Source: Bacteroidota bacterium (GTDB taxonomy: Bacteria > Bacteroidota > Bacteroidia > NS11-12g > UBA955). Taken from it: DNA of 46,853 bases. Below are positions 41,744 to 46,853 of the stretch, in pieces. The translations under genes were made by a program, and so were the position numbers. The DNA lies in assembly GCA_016868785.1 (NCBI GenBank), contig VGFS01000014.1, forward strand, positions 1 through 46,853. The letters are read 5' to 3'. Below the pieces are notes generated by a model. The model saw nothing but the letters and a program-made list of their open reading frames with translations, did no database searches and was not told the origin of the DNA. How positions within the stretch are numbered: position 1 is the first letter of the stretch; each line of letters opens with the position of its first letter.

Positions 41744-42657
41744 GGTTGCTGAGAAAGGGTTAAAAGGTCAAAGGTAATATCTGCGCCCAATTTTACCGAA
41801 TGATTTCGATGGTCATGTCCGATTTCCACATCAAACAATATAGGAAAGTTCCGATCTGACAGTGCCTCTGAAATGATTTCCCTGGCTGTTTTGCCAAAGG
41901 GCACGGCATTGTCTTTCATGTCGATCATACTACCTACAAGTAGAGCCTTTAGATGATCAAATATACCGGCGTACTTGCATGATCTAACCATCCGATCGAG
42001 GTGATATAAATACTCATCTAAATCTTCAATGAGTAGCACTTTACCTGTGGTGTCGGGTTGGTTAGGTGTGCCCAATGCGGCAAATATCAGACTCAAATTT
42101 CCACCGATGAGCTCTCCCGAAAATGGGCAGGGATTGGCTATTTGATTTGCGTTCACTGCCAATAGCGTGCTTTTTCCGCACAAGGTATCCGACAACTGCT
42201 GACCGTTCTCTTTCACCCATGAATGTGTTTGTCCCCATTGGGTAGCTACTGGACCGTGAATACTCGCCCATTGATTTTTATTCAGCAATAGATGTAGGGT
42301 TGTCATGTCGCTAAATCCCACAAACCACTTTGGCGTTTGGTGAGACAACCATTGATCCACATTGTTATGGCGCTGTTCAAGGGCTTCCAGTGTACGCATG
42401 GCTCCATAACCACCCCTTGCGGTAAAAATCGCCTTTGCGGTTGGATGTGACAGTGCCCAGGCCAAGTCTTTGGCCCGCAACGCATCGTCTCCAGCAAACT
42501 GATCTTGAACATGTAACAAATTGGGCGACAGTTCCAATTTCCACCCTTGAGCGGTGGTCCAATCTTGAAACGCGCCAATATCCTGAGCAGTAACACTCCT
42601 TGCCGGTGCAATCAACACAACGGTGTCGCCAGGGTTGAGATAAGCGGGGATATTCAT
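41740..42657 (-). CDS. ldcA: LD-carboxypeptidase (peptidase S66)
   Basis: This 305-residue cytoplasmic serine peptidase removes the terminal D-alanine from murein tetrapeptides during cell-wall recycling. The nucleophile is Ser116 in FVGFSDMT, with Glu211 in LLIEDLDEY and His281 in EIGHDHRN completing the family triad. ARGGYGAMR (80-88) is the conserved segment ahead of the nucleophile. Self-immunity proteins of the MccF type share the fold, but the operon gives no sign of a microcin. Its ATG shares a base with the stop of the upstream lipoprotein gene, and its stop overlaps gtrA. Confidence 0.9.
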   Translation of the reverse strand: MNIPAYLNPGDTVVLIAPARSVTAQDIGAFQDWTTAQGWKLELSPNLLHVQDQFAGDDALRAKDLAWALSHPTAKAIFTARGGYGAMRTLEALEQRHNNVDQWLSHQTPKWFVGFSDMTTLHLLLNKNQWASIHGPVATQWGQTHSWVKENGQQLSDTLCGKSTLLAVNANQIANPCPFSGELIGGNLSLIFAALGTPNQPDTTGKVLLIEDLDEYLYHLDRMVRSCKYAGIFDHLKALLVGSMIDMKDNAVPFGKTAREIISEALSDRNFPILFDVEIGHDHRNHSVKLGADITFDLLTLSQQP

Positions 42658-43325
42658 CAGGATTTTTTCATGATTAGCACCGCTTGCGACACGGTGGTTG
42701 TCATTTCAGCATTGCGACTGTCTTGAAAATATTCAAAGTAAGGAAAGTTGTCTTTGGCATTGTCTGAAGGTTGGGAAAACCCATTTTTCTGCATCCATGC
42801 GCGAAACTTACGCCAACTGTTGAGGGTTTTACCGGGTTCTGCATTCACTGTGGCTTTGAAAAAGCTCGCCGATGGCAAATTTTCCAGAACAAACCCATCG
42901 GTTAATGTTGGCATTTTTTCGTTGGACATAGGTTTAACAGGTATACCGATAAAGACATCCACACTGCCCAAATCGGGAAATTCTTTATAAAGCACGGTTA
43001 GGCCGCCTTCCATTTTGTATTTGTCTTTTACAATGCGATTAACAATCAAGGGCGCATTGATTTGGATGGCCTGTTTGATGTCTTTCAAAGGCATTTGTTG
43101 CCAAAAACCCAATAGCTGGGTAGCATTTCTATGCATTTCTTTCACCACGATGCCAGAATCAGTGCCCAATAAACCGGCATTGGCCTGCATGGGTAAAGTA
43201 TCATTAAGGGAAGAATCTGATGTATGGGCTTTTGTGTCGTTGGTTTCAGAGCCTGACTGACAAGAAACAAAAAGGAACAGTGCACCTGTTACCAAACTCA
43301 ACATTCGCTTTTTTGCAAAAATCAT
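42657..43325 (-). CDS. Lipoprotein, possible GyrI/SRPBCC-like ligand-binding domain
   Basis: The start at 43325 (MIFAKKRML) gives 222 residues. A TATTTTG promoter-like box ends five bases upstream, and another ATG at 43304 remains possible. The signal sequence ends in a lipobox FVSC, followed by an acidic Ser/Thr/Asp-rich linker. The C-terminal 150 residues contain a pattern reminiscent of GyrI-like effector-binding folds (YKMEGGLTVLYKEFP, FFKATVNAEPGKTLNSW, FEYFQDSR), but I cannot confirm that assignment by eye. It is the first gene of an operon with ldcA and gtrA, which suggests envelope or cell-wall work. Confidence 0.68.
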   Translation of the reverse strand: MIFAKKRMLSLVTGALFLFVSCQSGSETNDTKAHTSDSSLNDTLPMQANAGLLGTDSGIVVKEMHRNATQLLGFWQQMPLKDIKQAIQINAPLIVNRIVKDKYKMEGGLTVLYKEFPDLGSVDVFIGIPVKPMSNEKMPTLTDGFVLENLPSASFFKATVNAEPGKTLNSWRKFRAWMQKNGFSQPSDNAKDNFPYFEYFQDSRNAEMTTTVSQAVLIMKKS

Positions 43326-43361
43326 CCCTGCAAAATACACGATTTTTTGGGGATTTTGATG

Positions 43362-43369
43362 TAGGTTTG
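43362..43369 (+). promoter_or_regulatory. Bacteroidota -7 box TAGGTTTG for the purS operon
   Basis: The box is an exact TAnnTTTG match ending four bases before the GTG start of purS. The 14-mer atgtaggtttgtat containing it recurs at 46566-46579 before another gene. Confidence 0.6.
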
Positions 43370-43373
43370 TATT

Positions 43374-43625
43374 GTGAAATTCGTTGCCGAGATAGAAATC
43401 TTACCCCTCAAAGGATTATTAGATCCCCAAGGAAAAGCAGTAGCCAACGGGCTACCTAAAATTGGTATTACTAGCGCTTCCAATGTTCGCATTGGCAAGT
43501 TCATCACCATGGATTTGGACGCTGATTCTGCTGAGGAGGCCCACAAAATGGCAGAAACTGCCTGCAAAAAGCTGTTGGCAAACCTCATCATGGAAGGGTT
43601 TAACATCAGAATTTCCGCCCAATAA
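43374..43625 (+). CDS. purS: Phosphoribosylformylglycinamidine synthase subunit PurS
   Basis: This 83-residue protein has the usual length for PurS, the small dimeric subunit that bridges PurQ and PurL in the fourth step of purine synthesis. KFVAEIEILPLKGLLDPQGKA is the strand-turn opening of the family, followed by IGITSASNVRIGKFI and CKKLLANLIMEGFNI. It starts with GTG, four bases from the promoter box, so its mRNA is probably almost leaderless. purQ and purL are not nearby. It heads an operon with DUF4286, mnmH and an SDR gene. Confidence 0.88.
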   Translation: MKFVAEIEILPLKGLLDPQGKAVANGLPKIGITSASNVRIGKFITMDLDADSAEEAHKMAETACKKLLANLIMEGFNIRISAQ

Positions 43626-43627
43626 CC

Positions 43628-43936
43628 ATGATTGTTTACAACGTCACTTGCAACCTGCATCCTCTCATGGCTGAGGAGTGGTTGGCATGGATGAAAGAGG
43701 AGCACATACCCGAAGTTATGCAGTCGGGCTGCTTCACTGAATGCAAAATTCTCAAATTACTCACCGAGGTTGAGGACAATGACGGTGTGAACTATGCCAT
43801 TCAATACACAGCGCCCAATATGGGCAGTTATCAGCAATACCGCGATAAATTCGCATCGGCTTTGCAAGCAAAAACCAAGGCAAAATACGGTGATGATGTA
43901 CTTGCCTATCGCAGTTTACTGGAAGTAATCATGTAA
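43628..43936 (+). CDS. DUF4286 family protein
   Basis: This 102-residue soluble protein of the DUF4286 family begins MIVYNVTCNLHPLMAEEWL and continues with the compact ferredoxin-like pattern EEHIPEVMQSGCF, YAIQYTAPNMGSYQQY and ALQAKTKAKYGDDVLAYRSLLE. Family members are widespread in Bacteroidota and have no assigned function; the fold resembles dimeric alpha/beta-barrel proteins. It begins 2 bases after purS and ends 4 bases before mnmH, so it is translated within the same transcript. Confidence 0.8.
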   Translation: MIVYNVTCNLHPLMAEEWLAWMKEEHIPEVMQSGCFTECKILKLLTEVEDNDGVNYAIQYTAPNMGSYQQYRDKFASALQAKTKAKYGDDVLAYRSLLEVIM

Positions 43937-43940
43937 AATT

Positions 43941-44984
43941 ATGAGCCAGATCAAAGCGTTATCGATTGAAGAGGCGCTATCCCACACTGGCTCCTATTGT
44001 TGGATTGATGTTCGAAGCGAAGCAGAATTCGAGCGCGCACACATTCCGGGGTCCATCAATTTGCCTTTACTCAAAAATGAAGAGCGGGCTTTGGTTGGAA
44101 CAACCTATAAAATGGAGGGCCGCGAAGCGGCTGTTCAAGTAGGCTTAAAATTGATCGGCCCTAAATTCGAGACCTATTATCAATCGCTAATAACCACGGC
44201 AAAAAACGAGAACAAAAAATTATTGCTGTATTGTTGGCGGGGTGGTTTGCGAAGCCAAATTGCCTCAACGTTGGTACAATGGAGTGGAATGCCTGCTACA
44301 ATGATTCAGGGAGGATATCGCTCATTCCGCCATTGGGTATTTTCAACGCTTGAAACCAACCGCGATTATGTGATCATTTCAGGGCACACAGGCACTGGAA
44401 AAACAGAAGTCTTGCATTTACTCAAAAATACCAATGCCAACGTTGTGGATTTAGAGGGTCTTGCCAACCACAAAGGCAGTGCGCTCGGTGGACTTGGGTT
44501 ACCGCCTCAGCCCAAAAATGAACAATTCGAAAATTTGGTGGCCACCGCTTTGCATCATTGCAAACCAAATCAACCGGTGTTTATTGAAAATGAAAGTAGA
44601 ACAATAGGCCATTGTGCTGTGCCGCAAGGATTGTGGGATGGCATGCAAAATGCCCGTTTCATTGAGCTCAATATAGATCGCGAAACCCGCATTCAACGCC
44701 TTTTGTTAGAGTATGGATCCTTTCCGGTGGCTGACCTCAAAGAGCAAACACAAAAATTGCGCAAACGCCTTGGCGGGCAGCATGAGCAAGCCGCAATATC
44801 CGCCTTAGAAAATGGAGAACTCAAGAAATGGGTAGAGCTCTTGCTGGTGTACTACGATAAATCGTATTCGCACTTTTTGGAAAGGCATCAAATCAAAGCC
44901 CAAAAAATGGACTGGGACTGGAACCAAAAAGAGTCCTCATTGTTATCCTTATTGTCATTATCAAACCATGGAATTACAAAATAA
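43941..44984 (+). CDS. mnmH: tRNA 2-selenouridine synthase (SelU/MnmH)
   Basis: This 347-residue two-domain enzyme has an N-terminal rhodanese domain (about 1-135) with active Cys98 in YCWRGGLRS, and a C-terminal P-loop domain with Walker A GHTGTGKT (148-155) and NESRTIGHCAVP as a later conserved segment. It acts at position 34 of tRNAs for Lys, Glu and Gln, geranylating 2-thiouridine and then exchanging it for selenium supplied by SelD as selenophosphate. selD is not in this window, so whether selenium is used cannot be told. It overlaps the following SDR gene by 17 bases. Confidence 0.92.
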   Translation: MSQIKALSIEEALSHTGSYCWIDVRSEAEFERAHIPGSINLPLLKNEERALVGTTYKMEGREAAVQVGLKLIGPKFETYYQSLITTAKNENKKLLLYCWRGGLRSQIASTLVQWSGMPATMIQGGYRSFRHWVFSTLETNRDYVIISGHTGTGKTEVLHLLKNTNANVVDLEGLANHKGSALGGLGLPPQPKNEQFENLVATALHHCKPNQPVFIENESRTIGHCAVPQGLWDGMQNARFIELNIDRETRIQRLLLEYGSFPVADLKEQTQKLRKRLGGQHEQAAISALENGELKKWVELLLVYYDKSYSHFLERHQIKAQKMDWDWNQKESSLLSLLSLSNHGITK

Positions 44985-45657
44985 AATTGCCGTTGTCACA
45001 GGCGCTAACAAAGGAATTGGACATGAATGCGTTCAACAATTATTGGAAAAAGGGGCCTTCGTGGTGGGCATTTGCCGCAGTGGCTGTAGCCATTCACATC
45101 CCAACTATACGTGTTTAACGGCAGACGTTAGGCATTGGGAGGGACTATCCGAAGCATTCGGCACAATCATAGAAAAACATGGTAAGATTGACATCCTGAT
45201 CAACAATGCGGGATTGGGGTACTTTGGTCATTGCGATGAACTGCCCATTGAACAGTGGCATGAGATGTTTGATACAAATGTAACCGGGTTGTTTTATGCC
45301 ACCAGATTGGCATTGCCAACCATGAAACAGCAAGGCTTGGGTCACATCATCAACATTTCTTCTATTGCCGGTTTGGAGGGATATCAGCAAGTGAGTGCTT
45401 ATTGTGCTACCAAATTTGCCGTACGTGGATTCAGTGATGCGTTATACAAGGAAGTTCGCGACTTTGGGGTAAAAGTTACGTGCGTTTATCCCGGTTCTGT
45501 AAAAACTAATTTCTTCAGACACAGCGAGAATATCAAAGCGCACGACAACATGTTAATGCCCCAAGATGTGGCTCAGCAGATCATTTATTGCTTGGAATCG
45601 CCCCCAAATTTTCACAATGTGAATTTGGAAATACGCCCACTTAAACCTCGGGGATAA
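44968..45657 (+). CDS. Short-chain dehydrogenase/reductase
   Basis: This 229-residue classical SDR has the Rossmann cofactor motif TGANKGIG (11-18), NNAG (79-82), the catalytic Ser in NISSIAG (131 or 132) and Tyr145/Lys149 in YCATK. The YPGSVKTNFF segment is the usual end of the substrate region. No acidic residue clearly marks NAD preference, and the ARxG-type Arg17 equivalent is missing, so the cofactor is open. The substrate is unknown; the family reduces or oxidises many alcohols and ketones. It is the last gene of the purS operon, with a 17-base overlap with mnmH. Confidence 0.85.
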   Translation: MELQNKIAVVTGANKGIGHECVQQLLEKGAFVVGICRSGCSHSHPNYTCLTADVRHWEGLSEAFGTIIEKHGKIDILINNAGLGYFGHCDELPIEQWHEMFDTNVTGLFYATRLALPTMKQQGLGHIINISSIAGLEGYQQVSAYCATKFAVRGFSDALYKEVRDFGVKVTCVYPGSVKTNFFRHSENIKAHDNMLMPQDVAQQIIYCLESPPNFHNVNLEIRPLKPRG

Positions 45658-45718
45658 GCCAACTTTTTGAATGGGCCATCGTTAGAGCGCATCCAATTAG
45701 GCGTTGGTTTCGATCTTT

Positions 45719-46519
45719 TTACAGGAAAGTAGCCATTTCTGAGGCCAACTTTTGGGCTTCTGCGGCAGCGGCTTCTTTGTAGTCATCTCCAGAGGAAGCG
45801 TACAAAATGCCTCTTGATGAATTGACCAACAATCCCACATCCTCGTTTGCGGCCGCTTTGGTAATATCCTGAAGGCTTCCTCCTTGAGCACCAACGCCTG
45901 GAACCAACAAAAAATGATTGGGTATCATGGCCCGAATTTCTTGCACCAACTGAGCACGTGTGGCACCTACTACAAACATGAGTTTCTCTTCATTGCCCCA
46001 TTTGCAAACGGTTTCAATCACGCGTTCGTAGAGTTTTTTACCTTCATATTCTCCAAGTTGGAAATCGGCGTGACCCGCATTGCTCGTCAATGCCAAACAA
46101 ATCACCCACTTGTTCTCAAACTCCAAAAAGGGACGCAAACTATCCTCTCCCATGTAGGGTGCCACTGTAATTGCGTCGAAAGGCAAAGTATCAAAAAACG
46201 CTTTGGCGTACATGGAACTGGTATTTCCTATGTCGCCCCGTTTGGCATCGGCAATTTTTAATGTATCATTTGGCAAATGATTTAGGGTTTCTTCCATCCA
46301 TTCCCAACCCGCTTTTCCGTACTGTTCATAGAAAGCTGTGTTTATCTTGTAGGCCACGGAGTATGGGCTTGTGGCGTCTATGATGTTGCGATTGAAATCG
46401 ACCAATCCCTGACCATTTTTGGATACTACACTTGGAAGTTTTTCTATTTGAGTATCTAATCCGGTACAGAGATAGGATTGTTTCAAACGAATTTGCTGTA
46501 TGAGTTCTTGCTTATGCAC
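45719..46519 (-). CDS. pyrF: Orotidine 5'-phosphate decarboxylase (type 2)
   Basis: The start is placed at the GTG at 46517-46519 (MHKQELIQQI), giving 266 residues, the family length and the family N-terminus. An ATG-started frame from 46612 would add 31 unrelated residues and overlap the start of the next gene. The enzyme decarboxylates OMP to UMP. YLCTGLDTQ, the catalytic DAKRGDIGNT and VPGVGAQGG motifs mark the type 2 branch. A TAATTTG-like box sits seven bases upstream of the GTG. It converges with the SDR gene across 61 bases. carB, in the same pathway, is also in the window but not linked. Confidence 0.92.
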   Translation of the reverse strand: MHKQELIQQIRLKQSYLCTGLDTQIEKLPSVVSKNGQGLVDFNRNIIDATSPYSVAYKINTAFYEQYGKAGWEWMEETLNHLPNDTLKIADAKRGDIGNTSSMYAKAFFDTLPFDAITVAPYMGEDSLRPFLEFENKWVICLALTSNAGHADFQLGEYEGKKLYERVIETVCKWGNEEKLMFVVGATRAQLVQEIRAMIPNHFLLVPGVGAQGGSLQDITKAAANEDVGLLVNSSRGILYASSGDDYKEAAAAEAQKLASEMATFL

Positions 46520-46567
46520 GGCACTGCAAATTAAGCAAAACTGCACGGCATCTTCATGAAATTCATG

Positions 46568-46575
46568 TAGGTTTG
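46568..46575 (+). promoter_or_regulatory. Bacteroidota -7 box TAGGTTTG for the last, partial gene
   Basis: The box is an exact TAnnTTTG match ending six bases before the ATG at 46582. It lies in the same 14-mer (atgtaggtttgtat) that precedes purS. Confidence 0.6.
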
Positions 46576-46581
46576 TATAAG

Positions 46582-46853
46582 ATGAAGTTGAAGCAAGCCA
46601 TATTGTGTACATTGGGGTTGATTTTACTCGTTTTTAGTTCTGAAGCCTCTGCACAATATGTAAAAATAGGCGATGGTTCTTATGCGGGTACATTGGGTGG
46701 CCCCATGGTTGCAAGCACAATCCGTGATACCCAAACTTCTCGTTTTGCTTACATCATTCCCCGTGCGGTATTGGGCAATATGGTTCACCATGACACCTTG
46801 GTTTCCATGGAATTTTATCGCGTCGCTGGATCAGCCCCAAACACCAGTACCAC
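46582..46853 (+). CDS. Exported protein, N-terminal part only (cut by the window edge)
   Basis: Ninety codons are readable from the ATG at 46582 to the edge, with no stop. The first 24 residues form a signal peptide (MKLKQAILC, hydrophobic core, ending EASAQ). The mature part (YVKIGDGSYAG, FAYIIPRAVLGN, SMEFYRVAG) resembles the start of T9SS-exported proteins of the phylum, which carry beta-sandwich domains and a C-terminal sorting domain that would lie beyond the window. Without the C-terminus the route and the function remain open. Confidence 0.7.
   Translation, partial: MKLKQAILCTLGLILLVFSSEASAQYVKIGDGSYAGTLGGPMVASTIRDTQTSRFAYIIPRAVLGNMVHHDTLVSMEFYRVAGSAPNTST

Noticed and set aside
45719-46612. 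Longer reading of pyrF starting at an ATG at 46612
   Set aside because: The extra 31 residues do not resemble PyrF, and the region holds the promoter and start of the divergent gene at 46582. The GTG at 46519 gives the normal family length.
1-46853. tRNA, rRNA, prophage or insertion sequence genes
   Set aside because: Reading the intergenic regions (all shorter than about 215 bases) showed no cloverleaf with a TTCRA loop, no rRNA segments, no transposase or integrase frames.

Overview
The window is chromosomal DNA of a member of the Bacteroidota, probably an aquatic, Flavobacteriales-like or Chitinophagales-like lineage; I cannot name a genus. The evidence is: type IX secretion (T9SS) sorting domains on two secreted proteins, a PorP/SprF protein, a SprB-repeat adhesin with a gliding-type C-terminus, families typical of the phylum (DUF4270, DUF4199, DUF3276, DUF4286, GT5-like protein beside panC), almost no Shine-Dalgarno sequences, and repeated TAnnTTTG promoter boxes just upstream of starts. 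No rRNA, tRNA, CRISPR, prophage or complete insertion sequence was found. No gene-free stretch exceeds about 215 bases.

Layout. 1-845: a CDF-type metal transporter gene bracketed by inverted repeats and bulged hairpins, resembling a captured cassette. 946-6232: T9SS-secreted esterase, a GT-C glycosyltransferase on the minus strand, a T9SS-secreted Omp28-type protein, and dtd. 6233-10228: panC, then divergently a truncated GT5-like protein, a DUF4270 lipoprotein and DAHP synthase. 10252-14510: two amino-acid permeases and kbl. 14548-18290: a tightly overlapping minus-strand operon of DUF4199, plsC, gatC, a LolD-like ATPase and a GH3-family adenylating enzyme. 18374-23305: DUF3276 protein, an ABC exporter with a degenerate catalytic residue, and the classical rpsO-pnp pair. 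23433-25177: DoxX and a GT87-like enzyme.

25277-33872 is a three-gene surface operon (minus strand): a 1509-residue adhesin with SprB repeats, HYR-like domains, about two dozen 28-residue calcium-binding type repeats and a type-B T9SS domain; then its likely SprF partner; then an OmpA/beta-propeller/SPOR-like protein carrying related calcium-type repeats.

34087-36718 is the most unusual locus. A single protein fuses a phytol-kinase-like domain (VTE5 type) to a DUF92 phytyl-phosphate-kinase-like domain (VTE6 type). It is divergently paired, across 46 bases, with a prenyltransferase that matches cyanobacterial and plant homogentisate phytyltransferase (VTE2) in all its hallmark motifs. Together they would turn free phytol into phytyl diphosphate and attach it to homogentisate, the committed step to tocopherols, in what otherwise looks like a heterotrophic Bacteroidota genome. 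The intergenic region is a near-symmetric palindrome.

36809-46853: carB without the allosteric domain; RicT with an RGP-rich tail like that of PNPase; a lipoprotein-ldcA-gtrA operon; a purS-DUF4286-mnmH-SDR operon; pyrF; and the start of another exported protein cut by the window edge.
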